This document shows, piece after piece, positions 35,783-42,835 of a DNA stretch of 64,000 nt (position 1 is its first letter; each line of letters begins with the position of its first letter). The notes under the pieces are model-generated. The model made no database searches. It was not told where the DNA came from and was given only the letters and a program-made list of their open reading frames with translations. The DNA comes from Arthrobacter celericrescens (GTDB taxonomy: Bacteria; Actinomycetota; Actinomycetes; Actinomycetales; Micrococcaceae), in contig NZ_QYLP01000093.1 in NCBI RefSeq assembly GCF_003614925.1, positions 1-64,000 on the forward strand, in the 5' to 3' direction. The position numbers and the translations under genes are program-made.

Positions 35783-36545
35783 GGCTGATTCCTTCGGCCC
35801 GTTCCCAATGTGCGTGCAGGACGGCGGCGAGGCGCTCCGGTTCGATGCGGTGCGGGGGATTGAAATGGTGGCGTTCCTGGAACACTTCTGTCCGCGGATC
35901 GGGGAAGACTGACGACAGGCGCTCGATGATTTCGCCGAAGTCGTCCGGGTTGCTCAGGCCGCCGAGGACCATGAGCACCGGTTGCCGGAATTCTGCCAGG
36001 CTGTTGCGCGCCAGATCGTATGTCCGGAACGTCTCCAGGAACGCCCGGATGCCCGCCGGCCGCTTGGCCATCCACGGCGGCGGGTCACCGGCGGGCGGTG
36101 GCGGAAGGGCGACGTCGGGCCTGACCGCCAGCCTCATGAACCCGGCCATGAACTGCTCGGGCGGCAGGGCGTCCAACGCTTCGTATTGCTCCCAGAGCCG
36201 CGTGTGGGCCGGGCTCCAGTCCCAGCTGCCTGCCCACGCAGGTTCCAGGAGGGCCAGACTGAGCAACCGCTCCTGGTGTTTCGCGGCGAAGGCGAGGGCG
36301 GCGGCGCCTCCTCCCGAGTAGCCCACGAGGTGGAAGGTGTCCCAGTGACGGGCGTCTGCCTCGCGGAGGACGCCGTCGATCTCGGTCTCCAGGCTCCAGC
36401 CGGGTGGAGGGACGTCGCCGGCGTAGAGCTCAAGGTCTTTCGCGACAGTCTGCACCTCCGGCCCCAGGGCCTCGATGAGGGCACCGTAAGCCGGCTGGGC
36501 AGGAAGGACGCTGCCGGGCAAGAGGATGGAACGGGTCGGCTCCAT
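35769..36545 (-). CDS. Alpha/beta hydrolase, copy 1 of a duplicated pair
   Basis: A 258-residue alpha/beta hydrolase with the nucleophile elbow GYSGGG near residue 84 and a late HHFNPPHRIEP block that supplies the catalytic His. No signal peptide. ATG at 36545 is preferred over a longer frame because homology to the second copy at 38333-39103 begins exactly there. A TACAGT box lies about 7 nt before that ATG, which suggests a leaderless transcript. It overlaps the monooxygenase gene downstream. By eye the two copies are very similar across their whole length (start MEP-RxILLPG, end HWERAE). Substrate unknown. Confidence 0.82.
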   Translation of the reverse strand: MEPTRSILLPGSVLPAQPAYGALIEALGPEVQTVAKDLELYAGDVPPPGWSLETEIDGVLREADARHWDTFHLVGYSGGGAAALAFAAKHQERLLSLALLEPAWAGSWDWSPAHTRLWEQYEALDALPPEQFMAGFMRLAVRPDVALPPPPAGDPPPWMAKRPAGIRAFLETFRTYDLARNSLAEFRQPVLMVLGGLSNPDDFGEIIERLSSVFPDPRTEVFQERHHFNPPHRIEPERLAAVLHAHWERAEGISHAEL

Positions 36546-36714
36546 GGCTGAACTGTACGCCCGGGGGTGGTGTTGCGGGAGTGTGGCCGGGCAGGGCTGA
36601 ACCGCGAGGCCCTGAGAAAGGGCTGTGGATAACTTTTTTCGAGAATGTGACAGATCCGTTATTCTCGAATTGACACCCTTTTCCACTGTCTAGATGAATT
36701 CGCTGGGGATCTCG
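36546..36714. promoter_or_regulatory. Divergent promoter region with inverted repeat and DnaA-box-like site
   Basis: Between the divergent hydrolase and lipoprotein genes lies a perfect 9-bp inverted repeat, TTCGAGAAT (36638-36646) and ATTCTCGAA (36661-36669). It directly abuts a TTGACA box at 36670-36675. A match to the DnaA box (TTATCCACA on the minus strand) is at 36624-36632. A candidate -10, TAGATG, at 36691 gives a short 15-nt spacer. The repeat is a good operator candidate; the single DnaA box may be chance. Confidence 0.5.
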
Positions 36715-37350
36715 ATGACTGAACGCTCCTTTTTCGCCGCCCGCGGCCGAGTTGTCGCCGCTCTTGTAGGGGCCGGCCTCTTGCTCTCGGCGTGCCAGGG
36801 TGGAAGCCCGACGCCGGGAGACTCGCCGAGTGCTTCAAGCAGCTCAGCGTCACCTTCAGCGACCGCGACGCCCACTCCGTCCGCGAAGTACGTTCCGGCT
36901 TCGGCGAAGGGCAAGGCGCAGAACGTTCCGGTTCCGGTCAAGCCTGCTTTGGCGGATCAGAACTCGAAGGCAGGGCTCGAAGCGTTCACGACGTACTGGT
37001 TCGCGCTTCTTAGCTATGGGTATGAGACTGGTGATCTCACGGCGTGGTCCAAGGTAACTTCGAAGGGGTGCGCCTTTTGTTCCAATCTTGAGAAGGGCGT
37101 CAATAACGCCAACAAGGATGGTCGGTGGGCAGTTGGCGGAAAGTTCACGCTTCCTTCGGTAAAGGCTGAGTACAAAGGCGCGAATCCCTCGCAGCAAGTT
37201 GTTATCCAAGTTATTCAGTCGAAAATCGAGTACTTCAAGGCAGACGGGACGACCCTCCGAGAACCAACTCCCGCATCAAATTCAGGTTCCCTGATAGTCG
37301 CCAGGTATGAAAGCGGTTCTTGGAGCGTGGTGGACCTTGGCCTCCTATAG
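36715..37350 (+). CDS. DUF6318-like lipoprotein
   Basis: A 211-residue secreted lipoprotein. The signal peptide has Arg residues, a hydrophobic core and the lipobox LLSAC, so it should be lipidated at Cys and anchored outside the membrane. A Ser/Pro/Thr-rich linker follows to about residue 70. The folded part has GLEAFTTYWFALLSYGYETGD and CAFC, as in the DUF6318 proteins common in Arthrobacter and relatives, whose function is unknown. ATG at 36715 is preferred over 36694 because of GGGGA 5 nt upstream and a better signal peptide. Its 3' end overlaps the next gene by 44 nt. Confidence 0.8.
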   Translation: MTERSFFAARGRVVAALVGAGLLLSACQGGSPTPGDSPSASSSSASPSATATPTPSAKYVPASAKGKAQNVPVPVKPALADQNSKAGLEAFTTYWFALLSYGYETGDLTAWSKVTSKGCAFCSNLEKGVNNANKDGRWAVGGKFTLPSVKAEYKGANPSQQVVIQVIQSKIEYFKADGTTLREPTPASNSGSLIVARYESGSWSVVDLGLL

Positions 37351-38323
37351 AAGGTTGGTCCCCGCTGTTCCTCTCCTATTGATGATTTTGACGTTTGGCT
37401 CGGGAACCCTTGCTTTTGCAACGGAGACGGCGCCAGCCACAGAACCTACAGGGGAGGAGTCAGGAGCCGATACCGAACTCGGCTGGGCGCCCAACGGTGC
37501 CGATGCCAAAGTGAGATATGTCAAGAATCCAGACGGCGAGGGTTATATCCAGGCTCCGCCCGGCTACGTGGACAACGACCCCTACCAGTACAAGTACTTG
37601 CCGCTTTGCGACATCGATCGTGATGGCTTGGACACTGGTTGTGAATCGCTGGCTGTGAACTGTGAGCCACGAACACCTGGCGGTAAGCGAGGGGAACCGG
37701 TGCAGTGGCAATATGCCCCCAAAACCATTTCGAACCCCACTTGGTCTGACTGGCAGCCGCAAGGCGGCCCGAGCTGTATTTACGACCCCAAGCCTGAAGA
37801 CGTCCTTAGGCTCATCGCGGCACGCATCGCGAACGACTTCCGGCGGTTGCCAATCCAGGCTGCGGAGGTGACCGTCCAGCCCGGGCCGCACACCCTCAAG
37901 GGCATGGAGACGAATGTCTTCGCCGCGGCAAGCAAGCAGATGTTCGACGTCGTGATCCTGGGTCAGAACGTCCACCTGGAGGCGACCCCGGTCGAGTACA
38001 CCTATAACTACGGTGACGGCACGAGCTTTGGCCCCACGATGTTCGCCGGCGGCTCGATCTCGGAAGACGAATGGGGCACCAAGACCCGCACGAGCCACGT
38101 CTACAAGCAGACCGGCGACTTCCGGCTCACCGTCACCACCGGGTTCCGCGGGACGTATTCGGTCAACGGCGGACCTCCGCTTCCCATCACTGGAAACGGC
38201 CAGTTCGCCTCGCCGGCCCAACTCGTCAGTGTCTGGCGAAGCGAGACCCGCCAGGTCGCAGATGACTGCATCGAGAACCCGATGGGCTGGGCCTGCCCCG
38301 GCAGCAACACCGGGGCCAAATAG
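37307..38323 (+). CDS. Secreted protein with PKD-like C-terminal domain
   Basis: A 338-residue exported protein. The N-terminus has Arg-Arg then a hydrophobic stretch ending in LAFATETA, consistent with signal peptidase cleavage. The middle is rich in Cys, Pro and Gly (CDIDRDGLDTGCES, a possible calcium-binding loop). The last 100 residues resemble a PKD fold: YNYGDGTSFG, then TSHVYKQTGDFRLTVTT. This arrangement is common in Arthrobacter surface proteins of unknown role found next to DUF6318 lipoproteins. The ATG at 37307 overlaps the preceding gene; in-frame TTG codons at 37337 and 37355 are alternatives, but the first ATG gives the better signal sequence. Function not known. Confidence 0.72.
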   Translation: MKAVLGAWWTLASYRRLVPAVPLLLMILTFGSGTLAFATETAPATEPTGEESGADTELGWAPNGADAKVRYVKNPDGEGYIQAPPGYVDNDPYQYKYLPLCDIDRDGLDTGCESLAVNCEPRTPGGKRGEPVQWQYAPKTISNPTWSDWQPQGGPSCIYDPKPEDVLRLIAARIANDFRRLPIQAAEVTVQPGPHTLKGMETNVFAAASKQMFDVVILGQNVHLEATPVEYTYNYGDGTSFGPTMFAGGSISEDEWGTKTRTSHVYKQTGDFRLTVTTGFRGTYSVNGGPPLPITGNGQFASPAQLVSVWRSETRQVADDCIENPMGWACPGSNTGAK

Positions 38324-38332
38324 CCAGAGCGC

Positions 38333-39103
38333 CTAGCCCAGGCGGGCGCGGTTTTCCGCCCTCTCCCAATGGGCGCGCAACAGGCCTGCCAGCCGCGCCG
38401 GTTCGATGCGGTGTGGCGGGTCGAAATGATGCCGTTCCTCGAACACTTCTAGCCGGAAATCGTGGAAAACCTTGGACAGCCGTTCGGCCACTTCGCCGTA
38501 GTCCACCGGGTTGCTCAGCCCGCCGAGGGCCAGAAACACGGGGCGCGGGAACGCAGCCAGCTTTTCCCGCTCAAGGGCATAGTCCTTGAATGTCTGCATG
38601 AACGCCCTGACGCCGGCGGGCCGCTTGCCCATCCACGGCGGCGGGTCAGCAGGCGGAGGCGGCAGGACGGCGTCGGGCTTCACACCCAACCGCATGAACG
38701 CAGTCATGAACTCATCAGGCGGGAGCAGGTCCAGCTCGTCGTACTCTTCCCAGAGCTGGGCGTGCTCCGGGCTCCAGTCCCAACTGCCCGCCCACGCGGG
38801 TTCCAACAACGCCAGGCTTTGCACGCTGTCCGGGTGCTTCGCAGTGAAAGCCAGGGCCACGGCGCCCCCGCCGGAGTATCCGAGCAAATGGAACGTATTC
38901 CACCTACGGGCATCGGCTTCGCGCAGGATGCCGTCGATCTCGGTGTCCAAGGTCCAGCCCGGCGGGGGAGCGTCGCCTGAGTAAAGCTCAAGGTCCTTGG
39001 CGACGGCATTGACGTCCGGACCCAGCGCTTTGATTAGTTCGCTGTATGCCGGTTCGGCGGGAAGGACGGCGCCTGGAAGAAGGATGACCCGCTTCGGTTC
39101 CAT
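38333..39103 (-). CDS. Alpha/beta hydrolase, copy 2 of a duplicated pair
   Basis: A 256-residue alpha/beta hydrolase closely similar to the gene at 35769-36545 along its full length, including GYSGGG near residue 84, EPAWAGSWDWSP, and HHFDPPHRIEP near the C-terminus. ATG at 39103 is chosen by alignment with copy 1. The short upstream block, with a TACAGT box about 7 nt before the ATG, is also conserved between copies, so the promoter was duplicated with the gene and both are probably leaderless. This copy lacks the adjacent monooxygenase. It converges on the PKD-like gene with a 9-bp gap. Confidence 0.82.
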   Translation of the reverse strand: MEPKRVILLPGAVLPAEPAYSELIKALGPDVNAVAKDLELYSGDAPPPGWTLDTEIDGILREADARRWNTFHLLGYSGGGAVALAFTAKHPDSVQSLALLEPAWAGSWDWSPEHAQLWEEYDELDLLPPDEFMTAFMRLGVKPDAVLPPPPADPPPWMGKRPAGVRAFMQTFKDYALEREKLAAFPRPVFLALGGLSNPVDYGEVAERLSKVFHDFRLEVFEERHHFDPPHRIEPARLAGLLRAHWERAENRARLG

Positions 39104-39278
39104 GGCAGAACTGTACGCCCGCGACAGCCCGCGGGGGAGACATCGCAACCCCGCCGGCTGGGCCTGCCCCAGCAGCCCCAGCAATAAGCGATAGTCACAT
39201 CTAGCCAACGCGCACCAGCAAGAGGAAACTTTCATCCAGCGGGTCCCGATCAGGGGCTCTCAGCAGAAGGGTTGATTG

Positions 39279-40127
39279 ATGTTCAAGAGACTTGTCGCCT
39301 CTTTGGCGGTCATGGGAACTGCGCTCTCCGCGCTACTGATCGGCGTCCCGGCCGCCCAGGCCAGCACGGGTGGAACTCCCGACGGCGAGCTGCATCCCAG
39401 CGTCGGCATGATCGTCTTTTACCAGCCGGACGGGCGCTTCCGGTGCAGTGCTACCCAAGTGTCCCCAACAGTAATCCTCACCGCCGCGCACTGCACGGCA
39501 GGAACCCTCGGCCTCACCCTGGTGACGTTCGAGTCGGTTATCGCTGAACAGCCGCCGTCGGGCATTCCGGCCGCTGCCGACCCGAGCGTCGGCTACACCG
39601 CCGTGGACCTCGCAGGCCTCACGTACGGCACCGCCTACGCGCACCCGAACTACTCGAACTTCACTGACCTGAAGAACTGGAACGACGTCGGCGTCGTGGT
39701 TCTCAGCCAGCCGCTTGACCACGCGACGTCGGCCCTGGCCCCCGCCGGCAGGCTCGACCAAATCCCGACGGGCAGCCTCAGCAAGACCATCTTCACTGGC
39801 GTTGGTTACGGCACCGAAGTCCGCAAGCCGGACAGCGGACCGCAGAAGCCCACCCCGATGAGCTACCCGCTCATCCGGCGCTACTGGGAGACCCCGGGAC
39901 AGAAGCTCACTCCGCAGATCCTGCAAGTGAACGGCAACCCCAATGACACCCGTGGAACCGGCGGCAGCTGCTTCGGTGACTCCGGTGGACCGCTGTTCTT
40001 GGACAACCAGATCGTCGGCGTGACCAGCTACGGCTACACCGCCAACTGCCGCTACCTTGACGGCTACCAGCGTGTGGACATTCCGGTGGTGCAGGACTGG
40101 CTGGCGACGTTCGGGGTGACCCCGTAG
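39279..40127 (+). CDS. Secreted trypsin-like serine protease (S1)
   Basis: A 282-residue exported protease. A short positively charged start (MFKR), hydrophobic core and AQA cleavage site form a signal peptide. The catalytic triad is visible: His in TAAHC near 72, Asp in NDVGVVVL near 145, Ser in CFGDSGGP near 230. The ATG at 39279 is chosen rather than the in-frame TTG 3 nt before it, with AGAAGG 8 nt upstream. Substrate preference is uncertain; the segment before the catalytic Ser does not show a clear Asp189-type trypsin pocket. A second, different secreted serine protease is encoded at 61846-62820. Confidence 0.88.
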   Translation: MFKRLVASLAVMGTALSALLIGVPAAQASTGGTPDGELHPSVGMIVFYQPDGRFRCSATQVSPTVILTAAHCTAGTLGLTLVTFESVIAEQPPSGIPAAADPSVGYTAVDLAGLTYGTAYAHPNYSNFTDLKNWNDVGVVVLSQPLDHATSALAPAGRLDQIPTGSLSKTIFTGVGYGTEVRKPDSGPQKPTPMSYPLIRRYWETPGQKLTPQILQVNGNPNDTRGTGGSCFGDSGGPLFLDNQIVGVTSYGYTANCRYLDGYQRVDIPVVQDWLATFGVTP

Positions 40128-40189
40128 AGGAGCGGGCCTGTGGCGCGGGACGGATTTTCGCAAACCACTAGCCATACGCCCAAACCTCT

Positions 40190-40343
40190 GTAGACTAGAC
40201 GGTGTTGTTGTGTTTGGCATTTGGTAGTTCAGGCAGTTCCCGCGGCTCACCGCCCGCGACTTCTGAAGTAACGGTGGAGAACACCCCACACCGGAGGCCC
40301 GACAGTCGGGACAACCCTCCACCTTCAGTAAGGAACTGAAAAA
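40190..40343 (+). promoter_or_regulatory. Structured cspA 5' leader
   Basis: About 150 nt precede cspA with no gene. A long-range stem pairs CTGAA (40263-40267) and GGTGGAG (40273-40279) with CTCCACC (40317-40323) and TTCAG (40324-40328), enclosing a small CCCGA/TCGGG hairpin (40298-40310). The right arm ends just before the AAGGA ribosome binding site (40330-40334). A TAGACT box near 40192 is a possible -10. A foldable leader next to the RBS fits cold-shock mRNA control. Confidence 0.55.
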
Positions 40344-40547
40344 ATGGCTACAGGTATCGTCAAGTGGTTCAACGCCGAAAAGGGCTTCGGCTTCATCTCC
40401 CCGGAAGATGGCAGCCAGGACGTTTTCGCCCACTACTCCGCAATTAACTCCTCGGGCTACCGCTCCCTCGAAGAGAACCAGAAGGTTTCCTTCGACGTCG
40501 AGCAGGGCCCCAAGGGTCCCCAGGCAGTGAACATCCAGGCCATCTAG
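40344..40547 (+). CDS. cspA: Cold-shock protein CspA family
   Basis: A 67-residue single cold-shock (OB-fold) domain. RNP1 (KGFGFI) and RNP2 (VFAHY) are both present, and the start [10 protein letters not shown] and end QAVNIQAI are typical of actinobacterial CspA. It binds single-stranded RNA and DNA and acts as an RNA chaperone. The ATG has AAGGA 9 nt upstream. It is monocistronic, with a long structured leader and a strong intrinsic terminator 20 bp downstream, the usual plan for cold-shock genes. Confidence 0.97.
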   Translation: MATGIVKWFNAEKGFGFISPEDGSQDVFAHYSAINSSGYRSLEENQKVSFDVEQGPKGPQAVNIQAI

Positions 40548-40565
40548 GTTTCGGATTCACTAAGA

Positions 40566-40599
40566 AGCAGGGCCGGTCGTTGACCGGCCCTGCTTTTTT
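40566..40599 (+). terminator. Intrinsic terminator of cspA
   Basis: Perfect 13-bp arms AGCAGGGCCGGTC (40566-40578) and GACCGGCCCTGCT (40582-40594), loop GTT, then a run of six T from 40594. A textbook terminator on the plus strand. It is also the stop signal nearest to the end of the convergent 469-residue gene. Confidence 0.95.
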
Positions 40600-40616
40600 G
40601 ACCTTCAGGGATCAAG

Positions 40617-42026
40617 CTATTCGTCATGCGCGGTTGTTTCCGAGGTGTCAGTCAGCTTTTCGATGGATGCATCGACCGAGTTTCCTCGGGTTGGAGGGTT
40701 TCGCGGAAGGAGCGAGAGCGCACCTGTTGCTTTGTCGATGAGCAGCTCACTGGAGTGCAGCATGCCCTCTATGATGTCCTGGACGCGGCGCTGATTATCT
40801 TCGGTTGGGCTGTTGAAGAGGACGCTTGCAAGAGCTGCCTTCTCCGAAACGGAGACCTCGGATAGATTCAGCAGAAACCGTAGGCATTGACCATCGAGAC
40901 GCTCCCGAAACTTAGGCAAGATGTCTGTCACCTTGGGTTCGCCGATTCCGTACCAAGGGCCGATGAGTTGTTCACCTGAGCGGAGAACTGGTTCCTCTCG
41001 GAGCAGTTTCCTGAGGAATTCTTGAACATCATCCCAGGGGAGATTCTTTCGCCCGTTGGGAATAACCCAGGCCTTGCGCACGACGGCGATCGCTCGTTCT
41101 ATGATTTCTTCGGCTGTGGAAGTTGGGCCGTGATCGGTTGACTCTTGAACTGATCGCTCGAGCGCATTGTAGATATGCTCCCGAACCTGTTGGTATGGCC
41201 CCACTCGGTGCTCCCGCATGAGATCCCAGTAATACTGGGCAAGCTCTCTCGATCCCGATCCCGAGCCCGGGCTCGGCTTTTCTCGCCGCGCCTCCGGCGT
41301 CGGCGATGTAGTTCCGTGGACGGCAGTGTGGTTGCCAGCACCCCTTGCGGGAGTGGAACTAACGGTCAACATGGGATTCGTTGGATTCTGCCCGTCTTTG
41401 AGCACACCGATCAATCCACGCTCGATGCCGAGTTTGACGAGCAACTTCATGAAGCCTTTTGAAGATGTGAAGCTTCCATCACGCTTTTCGAACCGCTTGT
41501 CTCGTTGGACAAGCAGATCGTGGAGTGCTGTTTGATAGACCCCCTCCGGCCTGGACGCAACAGCCGAGACCAAGTGGCTCACGGCCTCATCCTCGTCCAT
41601 GAATCGGGAATCCCAGTTGACAGTGACAGCGGAATCCGCCGCGGTGCCTGCCATAATCCGTCCGATGCTTTCATATGAAGCCGCCGGGATTCCGGCGAAT
41701 TTCGACCGAAAAGCATCGCCCACTCGAGAGAGGAATGAGTAAAGAATCACCTCTCCGCCCTGGTCCAGCCGGTGTTGAACTTCGTTCATGATTCGCTCGG
41801 CGAACTTCTCGTCAACCAGGAGTGTGTCCTCGGAAATTCTGATTGTCTCATCGTCTGAAGTAGCTGTTTCGTTGACGTTGTTGATCGGAGGAAAATTTTG
41901 GTTAAAGCCTGCGATTATCACCACAGAATCATCTGCGGAAAGCGCCGCGAAATCGACAAGTGCTGCCAGTGCTCGTTGCTCGGTGTGTGCCTTTGCCCCA
42001 GTGATGTCAATCATGTGAGTGCGCAT
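40617..42026 (-). CDS. Unrecognised 469-aa protein, possible OST-HTH/LOTUS segment
   Basis: I do not recognise the full protein. No signal peptide or membrane segment. Residues about 180-225 (LLVQRDKRFEKRDG, then FMKLLVKLGI, then GLIGVLKDG) resemble an OST-HTH/LOTUS domain, an RNA-binding winged helix often found in bacterial NYN-type proteins; this is a weak visual match. A Ser/Pro/Gly-rich linker near 235-265 separates two alpha-helical halves. ATG at 42026 has AAGGG about 8 nt upstream. A perfect 14-bp-arm hairpin sits 22 bp before the start. Codon use is less GC-biased than the flanking core genes, hinting at transfer. Confidence 0.6.
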   Translation of the reverse strand: MRTHMIDITGAKAHTEQRALAALVDFAALSADDSVVIIAGFNQNFPPINNVNETATSDDETIRISEDTLLVDEKFAERIMNEVQHRLDQGGEVILYSFLSRVGDAFRSKFAGIPAASYESIGRIMAGTAADSAVTVNWDSRFMDEDEAVSHLVSAVASRPEGVYQTALHDLLVQRDKRFEKRDGSFTSSKGFMKLLVKLGIERGLIGVLKDGQNPTNPMLTVSSTPARGAGNHTAVHGTTSPTPEARREKPSPGSGSGSRELAQYYWDLMREHRVGPYQQVREHIYNALERSVQESTDHGPTSTAEEIIERAIAVVRKAWVIPNGRKNLPWDDVQEFLRKLLREEPVLRSGEQLIGPWYGIGEPKVTDILPKFRERLDGQCLRFLLNLSEVSVSEKAALASVLFNSPTEDNQRRVQDIIEGMLHSSELLIDKATGALSLLPRNPPTRGNSVDASIEKLTDTSETTAHDE

Positions 42027-42047
42027 CTTGCATGCCCTTCGGTTCGG

Positions 42048-42079
42048 GAGAGGTCTCTCGCTTATGCGAGAGACCTCTC
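42048..42079. repeat. Perfect hairpin upstream of the 469-aa gene
   Basis: Left arm GAGAGGTCTCTCGC (42048-42061), loop TTAT, right arm GCGAGAGACCTCTC (42066-42079), with no mismatch. It lies 22 bp upstream of the minus-strand ATG at 42026, so it is in the promoter or leader of that gene. Each arm also contains a smaller palindrome, GAGAGGTCTCTC. Operator or RNA hairpin are both possible. Confidence 0.8.
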
Positions 42080-42332
42080 AAATCTTTAGGTATAGACAAA
42101 AGGGCTATAGAGCCGGTGGGGACGAATCTCCATCCTTAGACAGCCAGTCAATGACTGTCGAAAGGAAGAGTCCCCAAACTACTTCTGTCGTTTCACTTGG
42201 AAGAATTATCGTTGCTTGGCAGAGCAAAATCATTAAGGTGGCCAGCGCAACGCGGGTAGAACTATTCACTGCAGTTTCCTCTCTAGCAAGAAATGAAGGT
42301 TTGCTTGAGAGCTTCAGTGCGTGAATCTATGG

Positions 42333-42480
42333 TGCATTAGAGCGTGGATGCGTGAGTGCGTCATGGATGCATAGGCGCGTTGGAGCGTGGATGCATGGGA
42401 GCTTAGGATGCATTGGTGCGTTGGAGCGTGAATGCATGGGTGCGTTGGAGCTTAGGATGCATGAGAAGCATCGGTGCTTG
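42333..42480. repeat. Degenerate tandem repeats, about 24-bp unit
   Basis: Imperfect copies of a unit like GCGTTGGAGCGTGGATGCAT follow one another, some truncated (AGCTTAGGATGCAT). The palindrome ATGCAT recurs in most units. At least five partial copies are readable. A short plus-strand frame runs through it, but its repetitive peptide is a by-product of the repeats. Confidence 0.7.
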
Positions 42481-42835
42481 AGAGCGTCAACAAACGCCGC
42501 GCGAAATACGACGTATTACCGCACGGAGCAAGCATAGTTGGGCGCTCTGGGCAACGCAATAGTGTACGCCGGCTCACCGGGATCTCCGCGCTGCGGGCGC
42601 TCAAGTTGTTGCAGTTAATGACTGTTCCGAATGAGTCGGCCTTGGCGGGGCGGCAGGCCGAGGCGACGAATAAGTAGGCGCCCAGCAGAGTGGTTCGGGA
42701 GGGGGGTTCCCGGGTTAATGGACTGACGCCGTGGCGCGGCAACTAGGGCACGACAATTTGCCATGCGTGGTGTTGAAGTCTGCAAGCCTTAACTGGACAT
42801 GGCCCTGGTTCACGAGTCCACGGTGCTAGCGAGAG

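Larger units (their letters stand above)
42027..42835. other. Gene-poor 0.8-kb stretch
   Basis: No gene can be supported here. It holds a large hairpin (42048-42079) and a degenerate tandem-repeat tract (42333-42480), described separately. The remaining 350 bp (42481-42835) has mixed composition, with several short frames on both strands but no ribosome binding sites or recognisable products. It separates the unrecognised 469-residue gene from the ugd operon and looks like a decayed or inserted segment. Confidence 0.5.

Noticed and set aside
36624..36632. A consensus DnaA box as a sign of a replication origin
   Set aside because: Only one box is seen, with no AT-rich unwinding region and no dnaA or dnaN nearby.
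42151..42324. A 57-codon plus-strand frame starting at an ATG in the gene-poor stretch
   Set aside because: No ribosome binding site, no recognisable product, and it lies next to decaying repeats; too weak to call.
42330..42480. CRISPR array
   Set aside because: Repeats are imperfect and contiguous without unique spacers, and no cas genes are present.
42352..42537. A 61-residue plus-strand frame with repetitive peptide (CIGALE, CMGALE)
   Set aside because: The peptide repeat comes from the underlying DNA tandem repeats; no start signal and no family.
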